From the NCBI RefSeq assembly GCF_000429485.1, contig NZ_AUBY01000022.1, positions 18,386 through 82,385 of the forward strand: DNA of 64,000 bases, in the 5' to 3' direction. Made by a program: the position numbers and the translations under genes. Shown piece after piece: positions 8,762 through 16,660 of the stretch. This DNA is from Aliagarivorans marinus DSM 23064. GTDB lineage: Bacteria > Pseudomonadota > Gammaproteobacteria > Enterobacterales > Celerinatantimonadaceae. Within the stretch, counting starts at the first letter, position 1. The number at the start of each line of letters is the position of its first letter. The notes beneath the pieces are model-generated. The model saw nothing but the letters and a program-made list of their open reading frames with translations, ran no database searches and had not been told where the DNA came from.

Positions 8762-9490
8762 ATGAACAAAACTGCGTTATTGCTAGTGTTTATCTTGCAT
8801 CTCTGTTTCTCCCATCCCCTGCAAGGACAGTCGCTCAGCATTACCACTTTACCTGAAACAGATCCTTTGGTTCAGCTGTGCGCGCGTATTATGAGCGAGG
8901 TCTATCAGCGGCTTGGCCTGGACCTCGATCTACGTTATATGCCACCAAAACGTGCGCTGGTGGATGCCAATAACGGCAAGTCCGATGGTGAGCTGTTTCG
9001 CATTGCTGGTATTGAGTCGCTCTATCCCAACCTTGTTCGCGTGCCAGTGCCCATCTACACCATTGAAGGGGTAGTGTTTAGCAAATTGCATGATTTTCAG
9101 GTTGCAGGCTGGGAGAGTTTGCGCCCCTACCGGATTTGGGGGCTGCGTGGGGTACACTTCTCCGAGGTGGGCACTCGCGGGTTTAACCGAGAGTTTAACA
9201 ATCGGGTTGAACCGCTGTTTAAGAAGCTTGCGGCTGAGCGATTAGATGTGGTGGTGGAAACCAAATTTAGCGGAGCCATCATCTTGCAACAGCTTGGCCT
9301 GCAACAGGTCATTAAGACCCTCGAGCCGTCTTTGGCGCGCTTTGAGCTCTACCATTACCTTCATAAAGACCACCAAGCCTTATTGCCGATGTTTGAGGCG
9401 ACCCTCACCGAGATGCAACGCGACGGCTCATTGGCAGCCTTAATCCTTCAATTCGAGCAAGCGTTACTGGAGAGCTTGCTGGGAGATTGA
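8762..9490 (+). CDS. Periplasmic binding protein-like, SBP family 3 (paralogue B)
   Basis: Secreted protein of 242 residues with a signal peptide ending near FSHPLQG. The segments VQLCARIMSEVYQRLGLDL, KRALVDANNGKSDGELFRI, FNREFNNR and YHYLHKDH align with the product at 6984-7712 over the full length. GAGAGAG precedes the ATG. Like its paralogue it has no transporter genes beside it. The conserved ANNGK-DGELFR block probably marks the ligand cleft. The two genes look like an old tandem duplication split by the hydrolase gene. Confidence 0.75.
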   Translation: MNKTALLLVFILHLCFSHPLQGQSLSITTLPETDPLVQLCARIMSEVYQRLGLDLDLRYMPPKRALVDANNGKSDGELFRIAGIESLYPNLVRVPVPIYTIEGVVFSKLHDFQVAGWESLRPYRIWGLRGVHFSEVGTRGFNREFNNRVEPLFKKLAAERLDVVVETKFSGAIILQQLGLQQVIKTLEPSLARFELYHYLHKDHQALLPMFEATLTEMQRDGSLAALILQFEQALLESLLGD

Positions 9491-9743
9491 ACGTAGCCAT
9501 CTTCAACGGCCTAACGCTCTAGAGCCTTTCCTAAATATTAATTTGATTACTTACGGCTATAACTTGCTGTTACTATTGGCCTAAATCTAACTTCCCAATC
9601 CACCTATGTCGGGTAACCGAAGCTGGGTAAACGAAATGCTAGTGGCGCTTTGTGGCTCGAATGCCTCTGCTCCCACAAGCTTGGCCACGCCGCGGCCAAT
9701 AGCGCGGTACTTGGATTGTCGGTAAACCTAAAGGACTCCCTTG

Positions 9744-10346
9744 ATGAACAGCAAGCAACGAAGAGGGCTTGGACTGGCTTTAGTGGTCGCCATACTCGCC
9801 GTCAGCTACCAGTTATCTCCGCAGCCATTGGCCTTCGATGCACGAGGGCTCAGCAACCTTCCCTCGATCTTTGGCTATCTGATTATGCTCTCGCTGATTG
9901 TCGAGCGCGCCATCGAAGTGCTGCTTTCAGCGTGGCGAAGTGCCGGTGCAGACAAGCTGGATGGCGAGATTGAACAGCTCGCTGAGCGCCTATCGACGTT
10001 GCCCGAAGACTGTGGTGATGGCAGTGCTAGCGGTGATGAGCGTCAGCAACTCAGCGAACAGCTGCGCGCAGTCAAATGTCAGCGCGCGCTCTATCGCGTC
10101 CACTCTCGCCAGATCTCACAATGGTTGGGGATGGGCATTGGCGTGCTGCTCGGCTTAGTAGGCGTGCGAGTGCTAGGCAATATGGTGAGCGTAGTGGAGG
10201 TCTCAGACCTGCAAGCACGGCTGTTTGTGGTGGTCGATGTGCTGATTACCGGCGCGGTGCTAGCTGGTGGCTCAGAGTCCGTCAATCGCATTATGAAGCT
10301 ATACAACCGCTTTATGGATGCAACGGCGCAGCGGACCAAGGCCTAA
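9744..10346 (+). CDS. Hypothetical membrane protein with central coiled coil
   Basis: About 200 residues. Helices at roughly 9-26 and 43-63, a hydrophilic helical stretch (residues 70-125, many E, Q, R and L, likely coiled coil) and two C-terminal helices (IGVLLGLVGVRVLGNM and LFVVVDVLITGAVLAGG). The last loop, ITGAVLAGGSESVNRI, resembles small membrane proteins of unknown function. AAGGA precedes the TTG-ATG pair; the ATG at 9744 is preferred. No neighbour suggests a role. Confidence 0.7.
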   Translation: MNSKQRRGLGLALVVAILAVSYQLSPQPLAFDARGLSNLPSIFGYLIMLSLIVERAIEVLLSAWRSAGADKLDGEIEQLAERLSTLPEDCGDGSASGDERQQLSEQLRAVKCQRALYRVHSRQISQWLGMGIGVLLGLVGVRVLGNMVSVVEVSDLQARLFVVVDVLITGAVLAGGSESVNRIMKLYNRFMDATAQRTKA

Positions 10347-10355
10347 GTAGACTTG

Positions 10356-11255
10356 TTAGGCGTTGACCGATGATACCGGCTGCTCAGATAAGTGCTCCAC
10401 CAAAAAATCCATCAACACCCTGATCTTGCGGTTGTGCTGCACATCGCGGTGACAAACCAGATACATCGGCAGCGGTGGGATATTGAGGCCGCAGTCGATG
10501 CGGATTAGCTTGCGTTGCTCTGCGACCGTGGCGTGGGTAAAGAGGATGCCCCCACCATGCACTGCGGTTTCCACCATCAGCGGCATATTGTCGGTGCGAA
10601 ACAGCAACTCTTCATTGGACAGCGGCCAGCCCATGGCGGCTGCGCCTTCCTCGAGCTGCTTGTCGCGGTCAAAGCCAAGAATACGATGCTCGCCGAGCTG
10701 CTCTACGCTTTCGGGCGTGCCCTCCTTCAACAGGTAGCTATCGCTGGCGTAAGCGCCGAGCTCAATATCGCCGATATGGCGCATCACTAAGTCTTGCTGC
10801 AGCGGCCTGAACATGCGCACCGCGATATCGGCATCGCGTTTATCCAAGCTGGAGGCGTGGTTGGTGACCACGATCTGCACTTGCAGCTGCGGGTATTGGT
10901 CCATAAATATCGGCAACAAACCGGGCAGGTAGTACTGCGCCAGCATCTCATTGACCGACAGCCTGACCGAGCCGCTCAAGGTGGCGTCTTGCCCTTGGGC
11001 AATACGCTGTAAGCGCTCGGCCGAGGCTGCCATATGTCGGCTCTCTTCGAGCAGGCTATTGCCGAAGTCAGTCAGGGATAAGCCCTGAGTACTGCGGTCA
11101 AACAGGTTGCGGCCCAGCTTACTTTCTAAAGCCAGCAGTTGCCGACTCATGGTTGGTTGCGAGCAGCCTAATCGTTCTGCGGCTTTATTCAGGCTGCCGC
11201 TTTCGGCGATGGCGAGAAACAGTTGCCAGCCTTGCCAGTCGGGTTGCTTATTCAT
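10356..11255 (-). CDS. LysR-family transcriptional regulator
   Basis: Regulator of 299 residues: N-terminal winged helix-turn-helix (GSLNKAAERLGCSQPTMSRQ at about 16-35) and a LysR substrate-binding domain from about 90. It is divergent from the oxidoreductase gene at 11350, the classic LysR arrangement, and so probably controls it. The intergenic 94 bp hold the near-palindrome ATTCATTTATGAAT at 11250-11263, which overlaps its own start codon and could be an autoregulatory site. The effector is unknown. Confidence 0.9.
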   Translation of the reverse strand: MNKQPDWQGWQLFLAIAESGSLNKAAERLGCSQPTMSRQLLALESKLGRNLFDRSTQGLSLTDFGNSLLEESRHMAASAERLQRIAQGQDATLSGSVRLSVNEMLAQYYLPGLLPIFMDQYPQLQVQIVVTNHASSLDKRDADIAVRMFRPLQQDLVMRHIGDIELGAYASDSYLLKEGTPESVEQLGEHRILGFDRDKQLEEGAAAMGWPLSNEELLFRTDNMPLMVETAVHGGGILFTHATVAEQRKLIRIDCGLNIPPLPMYLVCHRDVQHNRKIRVLMDFLVEHLSEQPVSSVNA

Positions 11256-11349
11256 TTATGAATGAATACCTTTCATTTGGGGTTGTTCAATATTTACATA
11301 TAAATAGCAAAATAGTCCCTGTGAATGGGTAAATCAACAGGGAACCAAG

Positions 11350-12360
11350 ATGAACAGTAACCAGCAAATCGTGATTAGTCAGCATGGCGCACCGGAGGTG
11401 CTTGAGTTGATGGCGCAGACAAGCCGCGAGCCAAAGCCCGGTGAGGTGAAAGTGAAGGTGGTAGCAGCCGGGGTGGCCTATGCCGACGTTATGGCGCAGC
11501 GCGGCGGCTATCCGATTGCGCCAAAACCGCCGTTTACCCCGGGTTATGATTTTGCCGGTGTGGTGGAGCAAGTGGGCGAGGGAGTGAGCGGGTTTGCTAA
11601 GGGCGACCATGTGCTCGGGCTTAACCCGGTGATGGGCTGCTACGCTCAGCAGCTGTGCATATCGGCGCAATATCTGGTGCCTTATCCCAGCCACCTGCCG
11701 CCAGAAAAGGTGTGTAGTCTGGTGCTGAACTATCTCACCGCTTACTGCTTGCTACATAAAAAAACGCAGATGAAAGCAGGACAGACCTTGCTGGTCCACT
11801 CGGCGGCGGGGGGCGTGGGCTCGGCGCTACTTCAGTTGGCTGCGCTGGCAGGGATAAAGGTGTTTGGCACGGCCTCGGCGGGCAAGCTCGAGCTGGTGCG
11901 CAAGTTGGGCGCTACCCCCATCGATTATCAAAAAGCCGACTTTGTCGAAGAGATCCGCGAGCAGTGCCCACTAGGGGTGGATGTGGCGGTTGACCCTTTT
12001 GGTGGCGATAACCTGCGCCGCAGCTATCAAAGCGTGAGGCGCGGCGGTCAGTTAGTGAGCTATGGCTTTGCCGGCAAGCACTTTGGCGGCCTGAAGCCCA
12101 TGCTAAGCGGGTTGGCCCAGTTAACCTGGCTGCGGCTGTTACCCGATGGCCGAAAAGTCGATTTTTGCGCCTTACCCGCCGAGGCCAAAAAAGACCCGCT
12201 TTGGTATCGGCAGGCCCTCGCTGAGCTAATTGATCTGCTGGTTGAGGGGAAGATCGACCCGATTATCGGCGAGGTGGTGCCTCTGCAAGAGGCCAGTAAG
12301 GCCCACACGCTGATTGAACGCGGAGCGGTAACGGGCAAGGTGATATTGCAGTGTGCTTAA
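11350..12360 (+). CDS. MDR-family NADPH:quinone oxidoreductase-like dehydrogenase
   Basis: Cytoplasmic protein of 336 residues of the zinc-type alcohol dehydrogenase superfamily, quinone oxidoreductase branch. The N-terminal GroES-like domain includes GYDFAGVVEQVGEGV, and the Rossmann nucleotide site is LLVHSAAGGVGSALLQLA at about residue 150. The usual catalytic-zinc cysteine and histidine pattern is absent, as in quinone reductases. Probably reduces quinones or enones with NADPH. Preceded by GGAACC and transcribed away from the LysR gene at 10356-11255. Confidence 0.88.
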   Translation: MNSNQQIVISQHGAPEVLELMAQTSREPKPGEVKVKVVAAGVAYADVMAQRGGYPIAPKPPFTPGYDFAGVVEQVGEGVSGFAKGDHVLGLNPVMGCYAQQLCISAQYLVPYPSHLPPEKVCSLVLNYLTAYCLLHKKTQMKAGQTLLVHSAAGGVGSALLQLAALAGIKVFGTASAGKLELVRKLGATPIDYQKADFVEEIREQCPLGVDVAVDPFGGDNLRRSYQSVRRGGQLVSYGFAGKHFGGLKPMLSGLAQLTWLRLLPDGRKVDFCALPAEAKKDPLWYRQALAELIDLLVEGKIDPIIGEVVPLQEASKAHTLIERGAVTGKVILQCA

Positions 12361-12427
12361 GCTATCGGCCGAGATAGCTATGGCTGCGAGCTTATCGACT
12401 TCGCGGCGTCTCAATGTCACCAGTAAT

Positions 12428-12459
12428 GCCACCTGCGCTACGCTTACGTTGCAGGTGGC
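12428..12459. terminator. Hairpin between convergent genes
   Basis: GCCACCTGC and GCAGGTGGC form a 9-bp stem around a 14-base loop between the plus-strand oxidoreductase and the minus-strand SDR gene. A short GTTT follows on the plus strand. The weak T-tract makes it an uncertain intrinsic terminator, but its position suits a shared transcription stop. Confidence 0.5.
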
Positions 12460-12487
12460 GTTTGGCATATCAGACGCACGTTGCTGA

Positions 12488-13243
12488 TTAGCGGGTGACA
12501 AAACCGCCATTTACAAACAGGGTTTGTCCGGTGGTCCACTGCGACTCCGCAGATGCCAGATAGCTTATCAGCGGCACAATGTCCTCAACTTGCCCGAGTC
12601 GATTGGCGGCGCTGGCCGCGCGCAGATGGGCGAGGGTTTGCTCGTCTTCCTCACCGTGCAAGAAGGGGGTATCGATGGGCCCCGGGCACACCGTGTTCAC
12701 TGTTATCCCTCGGCTGCCAATCTCTTTGGCGAGCGCGCGGGTGAAGTGCTCCAGCGCGGCCTTGGAGCCTGCATACAACGAGTAATTGCCAGTAAAGGCG
12801 GCGAGCAATGAGGTGCCCATATTGATAATGCGCCCGTCGTCGGCAAGGTAGCGGGCGGCCTCTTGCATCACGAAGAAGGCTGCCTTGCAGTTGATATTGA
12901 ACAGTTGGTTGTAATCGGCCTCACTGCAATCGGCTATCGGACGCTTAAGGATCTTGCCCGCGTTGTTGATCACGATGTCGATGTGGCCAAAAGTGTTATG
13001 GGCTTCAGCAAACAATGATCGAATGGCGTTGGGGCGGCTTAGGTCGCCTTTTACCAGCAACGCCTTGCTGCCAGCTTGTTGAACTTGCTCGGCGGTCACC
13101 TCCGCGTCGCCGCGTGATGCCTCACTGTTAAAATGCACCACGATATCGCAGCCTTGCTGAGCTAAGGCCACCGCGAAAGCTCGGCCCATGTTGCGGGCGG
13201 CACCGGTAATCACCGCCACTTTTCCATTGAGGTTACTTGTCAT
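12488..13243 (-). CDS. Short-chain dehydrogenase/reductase
   Basis: NAD(P)-dependent oxidoreductase of 251 residues. The ATG at 13243 is preferred over upstream codons because AAGGAG lies 6-7 bases before it. Nucleotide motif TGAARNMGRAFA near the N-terminus, NNAG at the end of strand 4, catalytic Ser in GTSLLAA and YAGSK with catalytic Tyr and Lys, and the C-terminal GQTLFVNGG typical of 3-oxoacyl-ACP-reductase-like SDRs. An Asn/His-rich VVHFNSEAS after strand 2 suggests NADPH. Divergent from a LysR regulator, which probably controls it. Substrate unknown. Confidence 0.88.
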   Translation of the reverse strand: MTSNLNGKVAVITGAARNMGRAFAVALAQQGCDIVVHFNSEASRGDAEVTAEQVQQAGSKALLVKGDLSRPNAIRSLFAEAHNTFGHIDIVINNAGKILKRPIADCSEADYNQLFNINCKAAFFVMQEAARYLADDGRIINMGTSLLAAFTGNYSLYAGSKAALEHFTRALAKEIGSRGITVNTVCPGPIDTPFLHGEEDEQTLAHLRAASAANRLGQVEDIVPLISYLASAESQWTTGQTLFVNGGFVTR

Positions 13244-13332
13244 GATTTGCTCCTTGTTTGTTAACGATGACAAGCAAAATTCTAGGTTTATTGCATAATG
13301 GTTGGGTATGGTATTTTTTATCATCAATTAAG

Positions 13333-13345
13333 TGCATTAAATGCA
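13333..13345. promoter_or_regulatory. Palindrome in LysR/SDR intergenic region
   Basis: TGCATT-A-AATGCA is a perfect 13-bp palindrome, extended by partial symmetry to about 21 bp (TAA...TTA), in the 207-bp gap between the divergent SDR and LysR genes. It contains the T-N11-A spacing of LysR-type boxes and is the best candidate operator there. Confidence 0.5.
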
Positions 13346-13450
13346 ATTATCTGATGTGTATTAGGGTTACTTCTCAGTATGACTTGTGACGTCGAGTGCC
13401 AACAAATACGGCACGTTAGTGCGAGCAATGGTTCACAGAAGGATAGGTGA

Positions 13451-14335
13451 ATGAAGGGGATTACCAACGAGCAGCTGTTTTTGATGGTGGTTGAGGCCGG
13501 GAGCTTTAAGCGAGCCGCTGAATCGCTGGATATGGACCCATCTATCGTCAGTCGCCGGGTCGCCAACTTGGAGAAGCGGCTAGGGGTGAAGCTGATTGAG
13601 CGCTCAACCAGACAGTCTCTGCCCAGCGAGGCTGGTCAGCACTATTTCGCTGGACTCAAGACGCTGCTCGAAGAACAGCAAGCGCTGGAGAGCCAGATTT
13701 GCGGCACAGTGAACACTCCGTTGGGCCATCTAAAAGTGGCCGCTCCCCACGATTTTGGCTGTGAGTTTGTGATAGCGGTGCTGGAGAAGATGGCGGAGCG
13801 CTATCCTCAGCTGAGCGTGGAGTTAGTGCTGGGCAGTCACTATGAAAACCTTAAATCGCAGAACATTGATGTGGCGGTGAGGATAGGCGAGTTGGCCGAC
13901 TCTAGCCTGATATGCAGGCGGATTGGCCAAGTTCCGCGTGTTTTGGTGGCCTCTAAGGGCTACTTGAAGAAGCGGGGCGTGCCCGAGTCGGTGGCGGCGT
14001 TGGCTGGACATGACTTTGTGTTTTACGCCCGCTCTCAGATCGATGGGCTTCTCAACGTGGGCGCACAATCTGTGCGGGTCAAAGGCCGCTTTGTGGTGAA
14101 CAGCGTTAGTGCCATCAAGCAGTTGGTGCTCAATGACAAAGGCATCCATCACGGCCCGGTGTGGGCGTTTAGCAAGGAGCTGCGCGAGGGCTCGTTGGTG
14201 AAGGTACTGGTAGATGAGCCCCTGAAAAGCTATCCGCTGCATGTTCTGTACGTTTCGCGCAACTACCTGCCGGCCAAGATCCGAGTGTTTATCGATACCT
14301 TGATTGAATGCATCGGCCGAGATGGCTTCGAGTAG
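13451..14335 (+). CDS. LysR-family transcriptional regulator
   Basis: Regulator of 294 residues with the N-terminal helix-turn-helix (GSFKRAAESLDMDPSIVSRR at about 17-36) and a LysR effector domain. The sequence style (ERSTRQSLPSEAGQHY) places it with the large CrgA/DsdC-like group found beside oxidoreductases. It is divergent from the SDR gene and probably regulates it through the palindrome at 13333-13345. Ends seven bases before the convergent SgrR-type gene. Confidence 0.9.
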   Translation: MKGITNEQLFLMVVEAGSFKRAAESLDMDPSIVSRRVANLEKRLGVKLIERSTRQSLPSEAGQHYFAGLKTLLEEQQALESQICGTVNTPLGHLKVAAPHDFGCEFVIAVLEKMAERYPQLSVELVLGSHYENLKSQNIDVAVRIGELADSSLICRRIGQVPRVLVASKGYLKKRGVPESVAALAGHDFVFYARSQIDGLLNVGAQSVRVKGRFVVNSVSAIKQLVLNDKGIHHGPVWAFSKELREGSLVKVLVDEPLKSYPLHVLYVSRNYLPAKIRVFIDTLIECIGRDGFE

Positions 14336-14341
14336 CCGCCG

Positions 14342-16117
14342 CTAGTGGCTCTCGCCCGCCGACCACACCTCTTGAATCGCCGGCCAGCCCCAGTGGGTGA
14401 TCCGCACACCTTGTAGAGCCTTGTCACAGCGCAGGGTCTGTTTTTCGTGGAACAGCGGCAGTAAGGCGCCTTGGTAGATAAGCGTGGTTGCGATGGACTC
14501 GAGGGCCTTAAGGAAGTCTGGCCCCGGCGCAATCGCACGTGTCGCCGCTAACTTATTGCGCAGCCATTGTTGTTGCGCGGGTGGCAGGCAGCGCTGCAGG
14601 GGCGTGTTGTTAAGTAGCCACAGGTAGGCGGAGGACTGGCGGTTATCATCAAGGTTAATGCTCATTAATATCAGGTCGTCACCCAGTGGCTGTTGGCTGC
14701 GCTGGCACAGCTCGGCGTAGCTGTAGCGATTCACTTGGCAAGCCACCCCAAGCGGTGCCAACAGGGCTTTGATGGCGGCGGCGCAGCTTAGCAGGGTGGT
14801 TTCATCGTAGACCGCAATGGACAGCTTGCTGGGCAGCGCAGCGTTTGCCAGTGGCTGATGCCTTGGCACCGCCAGCCAGTTGGGGAGCAAGTTGTGAGCA
14901 GGTATGGCCCGCAGTAGCGTGCCTTGGGCCTGGCACTGCTGTTCGATATCGGCCTGGGTGAGCTGCGCTAGCACGGCGGCGAGCCGGGCTTGCTGTTCTT
15001 CTGGCCATTTCACTTGATTGACCAGCAGGTGCAAACAACCGTCTTCGGTGCGCGAGTAGTCGCTGTCGTCGCTGGTTTTGGCTGTATCAGCGCCGCAGGC
15101 TTGCTCGACCAAGGCGGAGACGCGAGGGCTGCTGGACATCGTGTGCTGAGGTGGAACTGGCGCGAGGCTGTTGGCTGCGGACGGATCGCGGTCAAACAGC
15201 CAGATGGTGACGCGGTCAACAAAGGCGCGGTAGCCGTGGTAGTGCTCGAAGGGCTCTAGCTGAAGTTTGCTGGTACTGCATTCGCTAACCCGAAACGGAC
15301 CACAGCCAATTGGGGCCGAGGTTTGAGACAAGGTTAGCTGATGGCTGGGTTGAACCGAGAAGCGAAGATCTGAGAGCAGCAGGGCGAAGCTGGCGTCGCT
15401 GCTGGCCAGCTGAAACTCAACGCTTAGCGCATCGGCCGCATTGACCGCCGTAATGTGCGATAAAGATGCGGCGTAGGCCGGTAACTGGCGCATGGCGTTA
15501 AATAGCTTGGCCACTTCGTTGGCATCACAAACGCTGCCATCGTGAAAGCGCAGTTTGGGGCGTAGGTAAAAGGTCCAGCACAGCCGGTCCTTATCGTAGC
15601 GCCAGTGGTGGGCAAGTTGCGGTGTAACCTTGCCCTGTTCATCGCTTTGCACCAGACAGCTGTATATCTGGCGTAGAAAGAAGCGCTCGGTGTTTCGTTG
15701 TGGTAGCTGGGGCAATAGCGGTTGCAGTCGTCGGCGGTAGGTGAGTTGTACCCGTAGCTGACCTTGGTCAAGGCTCACCCCGCTGCTTTGTTGCAGGGCT
15801 TGTCCAAACAACTGTTGGTCGCCATCGAGCAGGGTGAGTGCCGTGTCATAGGCGTTGCGGCTAATCAGGCTCTTGGCCAGCTGAAGTTGTAGTTGGGGAA
15901 GTGGGTAGTGCAGCGCCAAGCTGGAGCGCTGATTACGCCCAACCTTTGGACTCCAGCTTAGCCAGCCTTTTTCTGCCAGCTGTTTAAGTAAGGTGCGGGC
16001 ATGGCGAGGGCTGGTAAACAGCGCATCTGCCACCTGACTCAAGGTGGTCGCTATCGGCTGTTGGTCACCTAGCTCACTTAGGCGCGCATAGTAACGGTAT
16101 GCTTTAACATCATCCAA
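14342..16117 (-). CDS. sgrR: SgrR-family transcriptional regulator
   Basis: Cytoplasmic regulator of 591 residues with an N-terminal SgrR-type winged helix (about 1-115; LSQVADALFTSPRHARTLLK, then GWLSWSPKVGRNQRS) fused to a family-5 solute-binding domain (about 165-570) that acts as intracellular ligand sensor. The start is TTG 16117, with AAGAG 8 bases upstream; the aligned N-terminus matches E. coli SgrR, which is 551 residues. In enterics SgrR activates sgrS, an sRNA that also encodes SgrT, during glucose-phosphate stress. Here the divergent gene at 16291 encodes an SgrT-like peptide. Confidence 0.85.
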   Translation of the reverse strand: MDDVKAYRYYARLSELGDQQPIATTLSQVADALFTSPRHARTLLKQLAEKGWLSWSPKVGRNQRSSLALHYPLPQLQLQLAKSLISRNAYDTALTLLDGDQQLFGQALQQSSGVSLDQGQLRVQLTYRRRLQPLLPQLPQRNTERFFLRQIYSCLVQSDEQGKVTPQLAHHWRYDKDRLCWTFYLRPKLRFHDGSVCDANEVAKLFNAMRQLPAYAASLSHITAVNAADALSVEFQLASSDASFALLLSDLRFSVQPSHQLTLSQTSAPIGCGPFRVSECSTSKLQLEPFEHYHGYRAFVDRVTIWLFDRDPSAANSLAPVPPQHTMSSSPRVSALVEQACGADTAKTSDDSDYSRTEDGCLHLLVNQVKWPEEQQARLAAVLAQLTQADIEQQCQAQGTLLRAIPAHNLLPNWLAVPRHQPLANAALPSKLSIAVYDETTLLSCAAAIKALLAPLGVACQVNRYSYAELCQRSQQPLGDDLILMSINLDDNRQSSAYLWLLNNTPLQRCLPPAQQQWLRNKLAATRAIAPGPDFLKALESIATTLIYQGALLPLFHEKQTLRCDKALQGVRITHWGWPAIQEVWSAGESH

Positions 16118-16140
16118 AATAAGAACTCTTTGGTACTTTT

Positions 16141-16260
16141 ATTTCCGCATTATGGCGATTATTGCGCTTTTGTCGCTGTATTAGAAGTTGAGAAGGTTAA
16201 ATGCGGAAATCAATAGATGCGTGTTCTCTGTTTTAGCTTCCGCATAAATGGCAATAATAG
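16141..16260. promoter_or_regulatory. Candidate SgrR operator repeats
   Basis: ATTTCCGCAT at 16141-16150 has a perfect inverted copy ATGCGGAAAT at 16201-16210. A third copy, TTCCGCAT at 16238-16245, is followed by AAATGGCAATAATA, matching the T-ATGGCGATTATT after the first copy apart from one inserted base and a few substitutions. The three copies span the divergent promoter region between the SgrR-type gene and the small gene at 16291. The arrangement suits binding sites for the regulator and possible looping; binding itself is inferred. Confidence 0.6.
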
Positions 16261-16290
16261 CCTGTGTACTTTCTAATCAAGGAGCACACG

Positions 16291-16485
16291 ATGGGCTTAG
16301 TAAACACGATTCTGACAACGCTAAAACAAGCAGCCACCCAGCCAAGTATGAAGGTGTTCTACCAGCAACAGATGGTCAGCTCGCCAAGCGCCAATCAGCG
16401 GATGCTGAGCGCTCAGCTGTTGGATATTATGCAGTGGAGTGATGCTCAGGACGAAAGTCTACCCGAGCATCGCAGCCTACAGTAG
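16291..16485 (+). CDS. SgrT-like small protein
   Basis: Peptide of 64 residues with a strong start (AAGGAG at 16279-16284, 6-base spacing). From residue 20 it reads MKVFYQQ, then a hydrophilic stretch, then LLDIMQWSDAQDES. This resembles E. coli SgrT as I recall it: a 43-residue peptide beginning M-x-QFYQ and ending LMQWDDRNSES. The N-terminal 19 residues are extra. SgrT inhibits the glucose permease PtsG at the membrane. Position opposite an SgrR gene strongly supports the link. There is no hydrophobic helix. An E. coli-like SgrS base-pairing segment was not recognised. Confidence 0.65.
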   Translation: MGLVNTILTTLKQAATQPSMKVFYQQQMVSSPSANQRMLSAQLLDIMQWSDAQDESLPEHRSLQ

Positions 16486-16496
16486 GCGACGGCGTT

Positions 16497-16660
16497 TTAT
16501 ACCAATCCGAATAAGTAGAAGTTCAGATGCTGCGCAGGAAAAATCTTTGAGGACGAGGAAGGGCTTGCCGTAACTAGTGGACTAATTACAAAAGCGCTGA
16601 CGCTGTCATCAAAGATTTTAACCAGCAAAGATGATCAGATACTTGTTCTGATTGGTATTA
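16497..16660. repeat. MITE-like element with 21-bp terminal inverted repeats
   Basis: The 164-bp element begins TTATACCAATCCGAATAAG and ends with the inverse of TAATACCAATCAGAACAAG; the 21-bp ends match at 18 positions. An internal inverted pair, AAAATCTTTGA (from 16540) and TCAAAGATTTT (16609-16619), lets most of the unit fold. It carries no gene. Similar ACCAATC-ended palindromic elements are, as I recall, dispersed in Shewanella-type genomes. Its right end supplies the stop codon of the chemoreceptor gene. Confidence 0.7.
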
